Part shown: positions 23,773 to 31,584 of the stretch, piece by piece | How positions within the stretch are numbered: position 1 is the first letter of the stretch | How the letters are laid out: each line of letters starts with the position of its first letter | Source: Verrucomicrobiia bacterium | Lineage (GTDB): Bacteria; Verrucomicrobiota; Verrucomicrobiia; Limisphaerales; UBA11358 | Length of the DNA: 49,634 bases | Reading direction: 5' to 3' | NCBI GenBank assembly: GCA_031290985.1 | Contig: JARLJW010000041.1 | Span: forward strand, 1 to 49,634 | Notes under the pieces: model-generated | What the model was told of the DNA's origin: nothing | The model's database searches: none | What the model saw: the letters and a program-made list of their open reading frames with translations, nothing else | Translations under genes and position numbers: made by a program

Positions 23773-25037
23773 AATCCATCGCCATCATCGGCACGGGCAT
23801 CGCCGGCCTGGGTTGCGCGCATTTTCTGCACCACCAGTTCGCCCTGACGTTGTACGAAAAAAACGACTATCCGGGCGGGCACACGAACACGGTGTCGGTC
23901 GCTGAAGGCCCGCGCATGGTCCCCATCGACACCGGCTTCATGGTTTTCAATGAGGTGACGTATCCGAACCTCACGCGGCTCTTCCGTGACCTGGACGTGG
24001 CGACCAAGCCCACGAAAATGTCCTTCAGCGTGCAGCACCTGCCGACCCAGCTTGAATTTTGCGGCACCAGCCTGAACCACATCTTCGCCCAGCGCCGGAA
24101 CCTCGTCCGGCCGCGCTTCTGGAAATTGGTCCGCCAGATCAACCGCTTCAACACCGAGGCGGTCGAGACCCTGACTTCGCAGAAGCTGACGGAGATGACC
24201 CTGGGCGACTACGTCCGCCTCAAAAACTACGGCGACGATTTCCTGAATTTCTACCTCGTGCCGATGAGTTCCGCCGTCTGGTCCACGCCGCCGGCGCTGA
24301 TGCTGGAATTTCCCGCCGTCACACTGCTCCGCTTTTTTCACAACCACGGTTTTCTTGGGCTGCACACGCAGCATCCGTGGTTGACGGTCGTTGATGGCGC
24401 GAAATCCTATGTCGAAAAGATCACCGCGCCTTTCCGCGACCAGATCCGGTTGCGGCGCGGCGCCACGAGCGTCCGGCGCGAAGGCGGCCACGTGAAGGTC
24501 ACCGATGTCTCCGGCCGGACGGAGACGTATGACCAGGTGATTTTTGCCTGCCACGCGGATGAAACCTTGAAGCTGCTCGCCGATGCGGACCACCGCGAAC
24601 GGGCCGTGCTCGGCGAATTCAAGTACCAGCCCAACACCGCGCTGCTCCACACCGACGCCTCCGTGATGCCGAAGACTAAATTATGCTGGGCGTCATGGAA
24701 CTACCGCATCGACCGCGGTGCGGACGGGAAAATTTCGCCCTCGACCGTCTACTGGATGAACAGTTTGCAGGGCGTGTCCGACCGGCAGAATTATTTCGTT
24801 TCCATCAACGGCGAGGATTCAGTGAATCCAGCCACCATCCTCAAGCGCATCCAATACGAGCACCCATTGTTCAGCCTGGGGGCGATCCGGGCGCAGGAAA
24901 AATTACCCGAACTGAACCAGGCCAAAACCAGCGTGTTTTTTTGCGGCAGTTATTTTAAGTACGGCTTTCATGAGGACGCCTTCACGTCCGCGCTCGAGCT
25001 GTGCCGCCGGCTCACGGGGGAAAGGTTCATGGCATGA
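23769..25037 (+). CDS. FAD-dependent oxidoreductase (amine-oxidase fold, Rv0449c-like)
   Basis: This 422-residue flavoprotein starts with GTG and has the N-terminal dinucleotide motif IAIIGTGIAGLGCAHFL followed by LYEKNDYPGGHTNTV, the NAD(P)-binding_8/amino-oxidase signature. Further features are VPIDTGFMVFNEVTYPNLTRLF and a C-terminal region ending FFCGSYFKYGFHEDAFTSALELCRRL, where FAD contacts are expected. The same family sits next to DUF1365 and CFA synthase in many bacteria, including the sigK locus (Rv0449c). A role in acyl-chain oxidation or reduction during methyl-branched, furan or cyclopropane lipid formation is probable, but the reaction is not established. It overlaps both neighbours by 4 bp. 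Confidence 0.9.
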   Translation: MKSIAIIGTGIAGLGCAHFLHHQFALTLYEKNDYPGGHTNTVSVAEGPRMVPIDTGFMVFNEVTYPNLTRLFRDLDVATKPTKMSFSVQHLPTQLEFCGTSLNHIFAQRRNLVRPRFWKLVRQINRFNTEAVETLTSQKLTEMTLGDYVRLKNYGDDFLNFYLVPMSSAVWSTPPALMLEFPAVTLLRFFHNHGFLGLHTQHPWLTVVDGAKSYVEKITAPFRDQIRLRRGATSVRREGGHVKVTDVSGRTETYDQVIFACHADETLKLLADADHRERAVLGEFKYQPNTALLHTDASVMPKTKLCWASWNYRIDRGADGKISPSTVYWMNSLQGVSDRQNYFVSINGEDSVNPATILKRIQYEHPLFSLGAIRAQEKLPELNQAKTSVFFCGSYFKYGFHEDAFTSALELCRRLTGERFMA

Positions 25038-25834
25038 ATTCCTGCCTCTACGAATGTTCCGTGATGCACCACCGGCTCGCGCCGAAGGTCCACCATTTCG
25101 CGCACGACCTCTTCATGTTCTACCTCGACTTGGATGAACTGGATGCCGTCGCCAAAAATGTGCTGCTGTTCAGCCACAACCGGAAAAATTTGTACAGCTT
25201 CCGCGACGCTGACCACGAACCCGCCGGGGGAACTTTGCTCAAGGAACGCATCCTCGGCTTCCTGCGGCAGCACGGCATCGACCCCGGGCCGTCCAGCCGC
25301 GTGATGCTGCTCACACTGCCGCGCGTGGCCGGCTATGTCTTCAATCCCATTTCCGTCTATTATTGTTTCGACCGCGCCGGCCGGCCGGTCTGCTCCGTGG
25401 CCGAGGTCGGCAACACCTTTCGCGAGATGAAATTATACCTGCTCCGTCACGAAGAGCTCGCCGCCGGCAACACCTTCGCCAAGGTTGTCCCGAAAAATTT
25501 CTACGTCTCGCCCTTCTCGACCCTGGATTTAAATTTTGATTTCCGGCTGAAGATTCCCGGCGACAAACTGAACCTCAAGATTGATGACCGCGACGGCAAC
25601 CAAAAGATTCTCATCACCACGCTCACGGGCGTACGTGCGGAACTGACCAACCGCAACCTGTGGTGGCTCACATTCCTGTTTCCGCTGGTCACATTGAAGG
25701 TCATTTTCCTGATCCACTGGCATGCGCTGCGGCTCTGGCTCAAACGCGTTCCGTTTTACCGCAAGGCGGCGAACCTGCCGCTGCAACAAGAAGTTTTGCG
25801 TCCCCACTCAACCCTGGCTACGAGGATCAAATGA
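25034..25834 (+). CDS. DUF1365 protein
   Basis: The gene encodes 266 residues from the ATG at 25034 (MNSCLYECSVMHHRLAPKVHHFAHDLFMFYLDLDEL), which overlaps the preceding stop (ATGA); a longer frame is rejected. Characteristic DUF1365 strings include VMHHRLAPKVHHF, LPRVAGYVFNPISVYYCFD, EVGNTFREMK and KNFYVSPFS. A hydrophobic segment near the C-terminus (about 213-230, WLTFLFPLVTLKVIFLIHW) could anchor it to the membrane. Members occur almost always beside CFA synthase and the amine-oxidase-fold flavoprotein. The biochemical function is unknown, but lipid modification is inferred from this constant context. It overlaps the CFA gene by 4 bp. Confidence 0.92.
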   Translation: MNSCLYECSVMHHRLAPKVHHFAHDLFMFYLDLDELDAVAKNVLLFSHNRKNLYSFRDADHEPAGGTLLKERILGFLRQHGIDPGPSSRVMLLTLPRVAGYVFNPISVYYCFDRAGRPVCSVAEVGNTFREMKLYLLRHEELAAGNTFAKVVPKNFYVSPFSTLDLNFDFRLKIPGDKLNLKIDDRDGNQKILITTLTGVRAELTNRNLWWLTFLFPLVTLKVIFLIHWHALRLWLKRVPFYRKAANLPLQQEVLRPHSTLATRIK

Positions 25835-27192
25835 ACCAAACCACCGCCACCCTGAATCCAGCAAACTCAGCGCTCGTCCATCCGCGCGCCAAAAAATCCG
25901 CCGGCTTCTACCAGCGCGCCGTCATGTCGACGCTCGAACAGATGACGCTCGGCTGCCTGCACCTCGAGCTGCCCGACGGCACCCGGCAAACCATCGGCCG
26001 CCCGGGCGCCGCGCTGACCGCCAACGTGCGCATCACCAACCGGGAATTTTTCAAGCGCTGCGTGTTATTTGGTGATGTCGGTTTTGGCGAGGCGTACGTG
26101 GATGGCGATTGGGACACGGACGACATCACCAAGGTCATTTCGTGGTTCATCCTGAACGTGGAAAATTCGCCGGCGATGTCCGGCGGGCGCGGCAAAAAAA
26201 TTCTCATCAACTTGCTCGGCTGGCAGAACCGCATCCGCCACCTGCTCCGCCCGAACAGCCTCACCACCAGCCGCCGCAACATCTCCGAGCATTATGACCT
26301 GGGGAACGATTTCTATAAATTGTTCCTCGATCCGACGATGACCTATTCGTCCGCGCTGTTCTCGGCGACGGCGCAAACCCTCGAAGCGGCTCAGATTGCC
26401 AAGTACGACCGGCTCTGCCGCCAACTGAAGCTCAAGCCCGGCGAGCATGTGTTGGAGATCGGCAGCGGCTGGGGCGGGTTCAGCCGGCACGCCGCCACGC
26501 ATTACGGCGTCCGCATCACGACCGTGACGATCTCCGAGGAACAGTTCAAATACGCCCGCGACCTGTTTCAAAAGGAAGGCCTGGCCGACCGCGTCGAGAT
26601 CAAGCTGCAGGATTACCGCCGGCTCGAGGGCAAGTTCGACAAGATTGTTTCCATTGAAATGCTGGAGGCCGTCGGCGATGAATTTCTCGAGACGTACTTC
26701 GCCAAGTGCCACGAACTCCTGAAGCCGCACGGCCTGCTGGCGTTGCAGATGATCACCTGTCCCGATTCGCGCCATGATGCGCTGCACAAAAACGTGGACT
26801 GGATCCAGAAGCACATTTTTCCCGGCTCGCTGCTGCTCTCCATCCAGCGCGTGAACGAGGCGCTGCGCCGCACCGGCGACCTGTTCTTGTACGATCTGAA
26901 GGACCTCGGGCTTTCCTATGCCGAGACCTTGAAACGCTGGCGCGCCACTTTTAATCAAAATGAAACCCCCGTGCGCGCGCTGAAGTTTGACACGCGCTTC
27001 ATCCGCAAATGGAACTACTACCTGTCCTACTGCGAAGCGGCGTTCGCCATGCGCAACATCAGCGTGGTGCAGGCGGTGTACACGCGGCCCAACAACCAAA
27101 CGCTGGTTTGGGCGGGCGAAAATTCTGCCGGCGGAGTGCGCCCGTCCCCGGGCGCAGCAACCAGCTCCGGCCATGCCGCAGGAGATTTATGA
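25831..27192 (+). CDS. Cyclopropane-fatty-acyl-phospholipid synthase family protein
   Basis: The gene encodes 453 residues from the ATG at 25831, overlapping the DUF1365 stop. The N-terminal lipid-binding part includes GDVGFGEAYVDGDWDTDDI (about 81-99). The SAM-binding part has SEHYDLGNDFYKLFLDPTMTYSSALF, the Cfa hallmark, and HVLEIGSGWGGFSRHAA (206-222). A further core segment is MLEAVGDEFLETYF. It should transfer a methylene or methyl group from SAM to an unsaturated acyl chain, making cyclopropane, or 10-methyl as reported for the related UfaA1. After NNQTLVWAGE the last roughly 20 residues (NSAGGVRPSPGAATS...) are encoded by hairpin-repeat copy B, so the native C-terminus has been replaced or extended. 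Confidence 0.95.
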   Translation: MNQTTATLNPANSALVHPRAKKSAGFYQRAVMSTLEQMTLGCLHLELPDGTRQTIGRPGAALTANVRITNREFFKRCVLFGDVGFGEAYVDGDWDTDDITKVISWFILNVENSPAMSGGRGKKILINLLGWQNRIRHLLRPNSLTTSRRNISEHYDLGNDFYKLFLDPTMTYSSALFSATAQTLEAAQIAKYDRLCRQLKLKPGEHVLEIGSGWGGFSRHAATHYGVRITTVTISEEQFKYARDLFQKEGLADRVEIKLQDYRRLEGKFDKIVSIEMLEAVGDEFLETYFAKCHELLKPHGLLALQMITCPDSRHDALHKNVDWIQKHIFPGSLLLSIQRVNEALRRTGDLFLYDLKDLGLSYAETLKRWRATFNQNETPVRALKFDTRFIRKWNYYLSYCEAAFAMRNISVVQAVYTRPNNQTLVWAGENSAGGVRPSPGAATSSGHAAGDL

Positions 27193-27241
27193 GTGCGTCC
27201 TGCCTTTTGAACCTTGCTGCGGCCGGGGACGGCCGCACTCC
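27133..27241. repeat. BIME-like inverted pair of hairpin units, copy B
   Basis: The left unit (27133-27160) has the perfect stem TGCGCCCG-TCCC-CGGGCGCA. The right unit (27214-27241) has TGCGGCCG-GGGA-CGGCCGCA. They are arranged head to head and separated by 53 bp. The left unit lies inside the 3' end of the CFA synthase gene. The right unit is followed by GTATTTTGAAAACACACC and ends 25 bp before the DUF1475 start. The same elements occur at 17326 and 28937. Confidence 0.9.
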
Positions 27242-27266
27242 GTATTTTGAAAACACACCTTGACCT

Positions 27267-27602
27267 ATGATCTGGTTCCTTCGCATCGCCTTTGCCGGCG
27301 TCCTCATCACTATGCTCTGCGCGACGAGCTGGGCGAGCGCCCAGTGTGCGCTCTGGAAAACACCGCACGACGTCGTCATGCATCCGTGGTTCATCGCCAC
27401 GCTGTTTGATTGCTACTTCGGCTTCCTGACGTTTTACGCGTGGCTGTTCTACAAGGAGCCGGGCTGGCTGGCGCGCATCGGCTGGCTCATCGCCATCCTG
27501 CTGCTCGGTAACATTGCCATGTCCACGTACCTGCTCATCACGCTGTTCAAACTGCCGGCGGATGCGCGCGTTGCCCAGGTGTTGATCCGTCAAAAGCATT
27601 GA
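27267..27602 (+). CDS. DUF1475 membrane protein
   Basis: The 111-residue protein has three hydrophobic helices: about 3-22, 45-65 (FIATLFDCYFGFLTFYAWLFY) and 72-93. The string HPWFIATLFDCYFGFLTFYAW is what I recognise as DUF1475, a small membrane family often encoded near CFA synthase and DUF1295 genes. No catalytic residues are evident. It lies downstream of CFA synthase with repeat B between, in the same direction, and 10 bp before the DUF2062 gene. A role as an assembly or membrane partner of the lipid-modifying enzymes is a guess from context. Confidence 0.75.
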   Translation: MIWFLRIAFAGVLITMLCATSWASAQCALWKTPHDVVMHPWFIATLFDCYFGFLTFYAWLFYKEPGWLARIGWLIAILLLGNIAMSTYLLITLFKLPADARVAQVLIRQKH

Positions 27603-27612
27603 TGCATGCGCC

Positions 27613-28116
27613 ATGCCCGACACCACCCATCCATCACGCCTAAGACGTTTCTGGCGGGTGCGCGTCGTCGGCTTGATCGTCGCGCAGTTCACGCAGGGCG
27701 TGACCGCGCAAAAAATGGCGCTGACCATCGCGCTGGGCCTCACCCTGGGCCTCTTTCCGATCCTCGGCGCGACGACCACGCTCTGCGCCATCGTGGGCGT
27801 CTGGCTGCGGCTCAATCAGCCGGTGATCCAGCTCGTAAACTGGCTCGCGTCGCCGCTGCAGCTCATGTCGATTTTGGTTTTTGTGCGCATCGGCGAATGG
27901 CTGCTGCGCGCGCCGCCGGTCAGTTTTTCCATCCCGGAACTGTTCCGGAAATTTCACGTGTCGCCGGTGAAGTTCCTGCACGAGTTCGGGTTGACCGGGC
28001 TGCACGGCATCATCGCGTGGCTGGTGATCGCGCCGCTGCTGGCCGCGCTGCTCTATTGGGTGCTGCTGGCACCCTTGAAAAAACTGGCCCGCATGACGGC
28101 CCCTAAAAAATTATGA
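27613..28116 (+). CDS. DUF2062 membrane protein
   Basis: The 167-residue protein has a basic N-terminus (RLRRFWRVRVVGLIVAQFTQG). GVTAQKMALTIALGLTLGLFPILGATT is the DUF2062 hallmark, with G-x-F-P-I-L-G. Two more hydrophobic segments lie around 72-90 and 128-156. DUF2062 proteins are small integral membrane proteins of unknown role, frequently linked to glycosyl- or lipid-transfer genes. The stop overlaps the DUF1295 start by 4 bp, placing it firmly in the lipid operon. Confidence 0.85.
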   Translation: MPDTTHPSRLRRFWRVRVVGLIVAQFTQGVTAQKMALTIALGLTLGLFPILGATTTLCAIVGVWLRLNQPVIQLVNWLASPLQLMSILVFVRIGEWLLRAPPVSFSIPELFRKFHVSPVKFLHEFGLTGLHGIIAWLVIAPLLAALLYWVLLAPLKKLARMTAPKKL

Positions 28117-28898
28117 ACGAATTCCTCCATGTCTTCGGGCCGGCCTGTGCTTTCGCGGTCGGGTTGATGCTGGTGGTCTGGTGGCTTGCGCTGCGGATCA
28201 ACAACCTCGGCATCGTGGACATCGCCTGGTCCTACGCGTTCGGGCCGGTGGCGGCTTATTATGCGGCGACGACGCATGGCAATCCCACGCGCCGCTGGCT
28301 GATGGCTGGGATGGCCGTGGTCTGGAGCGTCCGCCTCGGGACGTACCTTTATTTCCGCGTCATGGGCCATCATCCGTATGAAGATACGCGCTATGCCGAG
28401 ATGCGATCGAAGTGGGGCAAAAATCTGAAGCTGCAGGTGCTGTTCTTTTTCCAGCTGCAGGCGCTCCTGGTCGCGTTCCTTTCCGTCCCGTTCCTGGTCG
28501 TGTGCCTGAATGACCGGCCCGGCATTTCGGCGGTTGAATGGGCGGGTGTGGCCATCTGGCTGGTCGCCGTTGCGGGTGAAGGGCTGGCGGACTGGCAATT
28601 GAAACGGTTCAAGGCCCAAAAAAATCGCGGCCCGGTTTGTCGCACGGGGCTGTGGAACTACTCGCGGCATCCCAATTATTTTTTTGAATGGCTGGTATGG
28701 GTGGGGTTCTTTGTATTTGCGCTCGGTTCGCCGCTCGGGTGCGCCACGATCTATTGCCCGGCGCTGATGCTGTTCTTTTTGTTGCGCGTGACGGGCATTC
28801 CCCTGACCGAGGCGCTCGCCGTGAAGACCAAGGGCGAGGCGTACCGCGAATACCAGCGCACCACCAGCGGGTTTGTCCCGTGGTTTAAAAAATCCTGA
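28113..28898 (+). CDS. DUF1295 membrane protein (steroid 5-alpha-reductase-like fold)
   Basis: The 261-residue polytopic protein has about six helices. VDIAWSYAFGPVAAYYA near the N-terminus and LWNYSRHPNYFFEWLVWVGFFVFALG toward the C-terminus (the SRHPNYFGE-type NADPH-binding motif) define DUF1295 within the steroid 5-alpha-reductase/ICMT superfamily. The tail KGEAYREYQRTTSGFVPWFKK is also typical. In M. tuberculosis the homologue Rv0446c sits between ufaA1 and sigK. It may supply NADPH-dependent reduction of an acyl intermediate, such as a methylene to methyl step, but this is an inference. The gene overlaps DUF2062 by 4 bp and is followed by repeat copy C. Confidence 0.9.
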   Translation: MNEFLHVFGPACAFAVGLMLVVWWLALRINNLGIVDIAWSYAFGPVAAYYAATTHGNPTRRWLMAGMAVVWSVRLGTYLYFRVMGHHPYEDTRYAEMRSKWGKNLKLQVLFFFQLQALLVAFLSVPFLVVCLNDRPGISAVEWAGVAIWLVAVAGEGLADWQLKRFKAQKNRGPVCRTGLWNYSRHPNYFFEWLVWVGFFVFALGSPLGCATIYCPALMLFFLLRVTGIPLTEALAVKTKGEAYREYQRTTSGFVPWFKKS

Positions 28899-28936
28899 AG
28901 CATGACAAATTTTCAAAATCAAAAATCGCGGCTGTC

Positions 28937-29045
28937 GGAGTGCGCCCGTCCCCGGGCGCAGCAACTCTCGTCCGCCAGGCCGCGCGAAATTTGCGGAAGC
29001 TCTCCGCACTTTGGACAGGGCTGCGGCCGGGGACGGCCGCACTCC
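28937..29045. repeat. BIME-like inverted pair of hairpin units, copy C
   Basis: The left unit (28937-28964) is identical over 28 bases to that of copy B. The right unit (29021-29045) is identical to copy B over CTGCGGCCGGGGACGGCC and the following GCACTCC. The central part (about 56 bp) is unrelated between copies. It is followed by GGTTTTGAAAAAACACGC and ends 27 bp before the start of the second CFA-like gene. Confidence 0.9.
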
Positions 29046-29072
29046 GGTTTTGAAAAAACACGCTGATTATTT

Positions 29073-30173
29073 ATGCAAGCCGATCAAACCCTCGAACTTA
29101 AAGCTGTCCGCCCGAAAGTGCAGGCGCAGACGCCGCGCGCGAACATCTCGCTCGATGCGCTCCTGGAAAAAAACCTCCTGCCGGACTGGCTCATCCGCAT
29201 CGGCATCCGCCGGCTGCTGCGCGAACGGTTGCGCGCGGAGAACCGGGGCAACGCCGTGGACCAGCAGACGCACCTGTTGCAGCTCATCACCGAACTGAAA
29301 CAGAGCCCCATCGCCATCGAGACCACGGCGGCCAACACGCAGCATTACGAGGTGCCCACGCGGTTTTATCAGTTGTGCCTCGGCCGGCGGCTGAAATACA
29401 GCGGCGCGTACTGGCCGGCCGGCGTGACCACGCTGGACGCCGCCGAAGAGGCCATGCTCAAGCTGACCTGCGCGCGCGCGCAACTGGCGGACGGACAGAG
29501 CATCCTGGAACTCGGCTGCGGCTGGGGGTCACTCTCGCTGTGGATGGCGGAAAACTATCCGCACGCACGCATCACCGGCGTCTCCAATTCGGCGACGCAG
29601 AAGGTGCACATCGATGCCGAGGCGCAGAAACGCGGCCTGAAAAATCTCCGCATCATCACATGCGACATGAACCGGTTCGACATCGCGGACCAGTTCGACC
29701 GCGTGGTGTCGGTGGAGATGTTTGAGCACATGAAAAATTTCGAGCGGCTCATGGCGAACATCGCCCGCTGGCTCAAGCCGGAGGGGAAGTTGTTCGTCCA
29801 CATTTTCACGCACAAGGAGTATGCCTACCACTTCGTCGCGCGCGATGCGTCGGACTGGATGGCGCGGTATTTTTTCACGGGCGGCATCATGCCGAGCGAC
29901 GATCTGCTGCTGTATTTCCAAAAAGATTTGAGTTTGGAGAAACACTGGCGCGTGAACGGCACGCATTACCAGCGGACCGCCGAGGCGTGGTTGCAAAACA
30001 TGGATGCGCATGAGCCGGAGATCCGCCCGTTGTTCGCACAAACGTACGGTGCGGAGAATGAAACACGGTGGTGGGTCTATTGGCGGGTGTTTTACATGGC
30101 CTGCGCCGAACTGTGGGGATTTAACGGCGGCGAGGAATGGCTGGTGTCGCACTATCTGTTCCACAAACACTAG
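29073..30173 (+). CDS. Second CFA-like SAM-dependent methyltransferase
   Basis: The 366-residue protein has the sequence [24 protein letters not shown] (91-114), the counterpart of HYDLGNDFY...YSSA in Cfa. Motif I is [17 protein letters not shown] (143-159), with [16 protein letters not shown] and the C-terminal [16 protein letters not shown] following. It lacks the N-terminal lipid-binding domain of classical Cfa, having instead about 85 residues of different sequence. This matches the SAM methyltransferase group seen beside CFA loci in many bacteria. A methyl transfer to an unsaturated lipid or another small molecule is possible. It lies in the same direction as the lipid operon behind repeat C, and whether it has its own promoter is unclear. 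Confidence 0.9.
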   Translation: MQADQTLELKAVRPKVQAQTPRANISLDALLEKNLLPDWLIRIGIRRLLRERLRAENRGNAVDQQTHLLQLITELKQSPIAIETTAANTQHYEVPTRFYQLCLGRRLKYSGAYWPAGVTTLDAAEEAMLKLTCARAQLADGQSILELGCGWGSLSLWMAENYPHARITGVSNSATQKVHIDAEAQKRGLKNLRIITCDMNRFDIADQFDRVVSVEMFEHMKNFERLMANIARWLKPEGKLFVHIFTHKEYAYHFVARDASDWMARYFFTGGIMPSDDLLLYFQKDLSLEKHWRVNGTHYQRTAEAWLQNMDAHEPEIRPLFAQTYGAENETRWWVYWRVFYMACAELWGFNGGEEWLVSHYLFHKH

Positions 30174-30506
30174 CGCACGGCCACCAGACACATAGCAACG
30201 CAATTTAAATGGATGTTAATGTGGCCCGTTTTACGCGGGCGTCGGCTGGCCTGGTGCCGGCTTTCCAAAGCCCAGAGGGCTGGAGTGCTCCCAGACGCCG
30301 CGCATTTTCGGGCGTCATCGTGCCGCGCGGGGCGGCTGGCCATGGCCGCCATTTTTGCACGCCGCGGAGTGAAAGGTGTAACGAACGTGGCAAGAAATGC
30401 ATGCCAAACGTTCGATACCGTCGTCTGCCGCTACGCTCGACGACGGGGACGCCGCAGCGCCGGCCGCCACCAGAACGTTCAAGCCGCATTGTATTCGTTC
30501 ACCCAA
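30174..30506. other. Convergent intergenic region with two adjacent hairpins
   Basis: The 333 bp between convergent operons hold no credible gene. Two strong inverted repeats sit side by side. The first is 30382-30414: CGAACG-TGGCA paired with TGCCA-AA-CGTTCG, with a two-base bulge. The second is 30418-30446, with perfect arms CCGTCGTC and GACGACGG around a 13-base loop. Neither is followed by a T run, so Rho-independent termination is not clear. They may be repeat units or a bidirectional transcription block. Confidence 0.5.
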
Positions 30507-31553
30507 TCAGAGCGGCTGGTTTTGCGCTGCCAGCAGTTTGTTCACATTCGCAATCACCGCGAACGCATCGGCAACATAAAGCACATCCGCCTTGCCGCGG
30601 GCCCAGCCGCAATTGGGGTCGAGGCTGATGGCCCGGCGCTCACCGATGAAACGCCAGCCCACCGTGTGCGGCTCTTCGCCGTGACAGCAGGTGCTCAAAC
30701 CTTTGGCGTGGCGCGGCGTCGCCCCGGTCTGGCCGATCTGGTTCAGGTGTGACAAAAATGTTAAAACCGCCTGCCCTTCGCCGCCCAAATCCACCAGCGA
30801 TTTGCTGCTGCCCAGCGATGCGCGCGCTTGTTTGAGAAAATCGAGGATCAACTTCTCCGCCTCCGGCACATGCGTCTGCCCGTCGGCCTGTTTTTTGGTC
30901 CAGCCCGCGCCGGTCACGAAGAGCAATTGCGCGTCCGGCCGAATGGTTTGCGCATCGGCCTTCGGCTCCCGTATGCCGGCGACCGTCGTGCGCCGTGCGG
31001 CTTCAGTGAGTTCCACGGGAACCATTTCAACCGCCGCCGTGCCCGCGCCACATTCGCACGGTGGCTGGCTGCCGGGATCAATGCCGAGGAACCAAGGTCG
31101 CGGGATCCGCGTCAATGCCCCTTCCATGCGCTGCCGGTAATACCAGCGGCTCACGAAAATTTTTCCATCCGCCACCGCCACGCCGGTGACATGCGTATCC
31201 GCACGTCCGCCTAGTCGTTGCGCCACGCCGGGCAACACGCGCGCCCAGCGCGAAGTCGCCGGTGCCACGACCACCGTGGCCTGCGCTGCCTTACAGATCG
31301 CTTCCGCCGCCGCCGCATCCGTGGCGTAGCGCGCCTGGTTGAAGTCTGCACCCGTGACGCCGAAATATTTGGTTGCCGGACCGGCCGCGATCGAGTTCGC
31401 CGCCGCCTGGACATGGTCGCCGATCAAGCCCACGACGAGCTTTGAGCCCGCCAGGGATTTGTGCAAGGTCGCCGCCGTGTGCAGCGCCTCACGCGCCGGA
31501 GCCGCCAGGGAGCCGTTCGTTTCGGTGTGAGCCAGAACTAAGATTGTTTCCAT
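30507..31553 (-). CDS. etfA: Electron transfer flavoprotein alpha subunit
   Basis: The gene encodes 348 residues from the ATG at 31553 (METILVLAHTETNGSL); an 18-residue upstream extension is unlikely. The N-terminal domain is typical of EtfA. The C-terminal FAD domain contains VDLGGEGQAVLTFLSHLNQIGQTGATP, the GxGG...QIGQTG region that binds FAD. After that the sequence diverges: HAKGLSTCCHGEEPHTVGWRFIGERRAISLDPNCGWARGKADVLYVADAFAVI keeps the SLDPN and ADAFAVI positions but replaces the usual GISGAIQH segment. It pairs with EtfB upstream. Electrons from the acyl-CoA dehydrogenase would pass through this pair to the quinone oxidoreductase of the same operon. Confidence 0.88.
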   Translation of the reverse strand: METILVLAHTETNGSLAAPAREALHTAATLHKSLAGSKLVVGLIGDHVQAAANSIAAGPATKYFGVTGADFNQARYATDAAAAEAICKAAQATVVVAPATSRWARVLPGVAQRLGGRADTHVTGVAVADGKIFVSRWYYRQRMEGALTRIPRPWFLGIDPGSQPPCECGAGTAAVEMVPVELTEAARRTTVAGIREPKADAQTIRPDAQLLFVTGAGWTKKQADGQTHVPEAEKLILDFLKQARASLGSSKSLVDLGGEGQAVLTFLSHLNQIGQTGATPRHAKGLSTCCHGEEPHTVGWRFIGERRAISLDPNCGWARGKADVLYVADAFAVIANVNKLLAAQNQPL

Positions 31554-31584
31554 GGTATTTAATAAATTGGGGCTGATGCGTGGC

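Noticed and set aside
30174..30506. Several short frames in the convergent intergenic region
   Set aside because: They overlap inverted repeats, lack ribosome sites and do not resemble any family.
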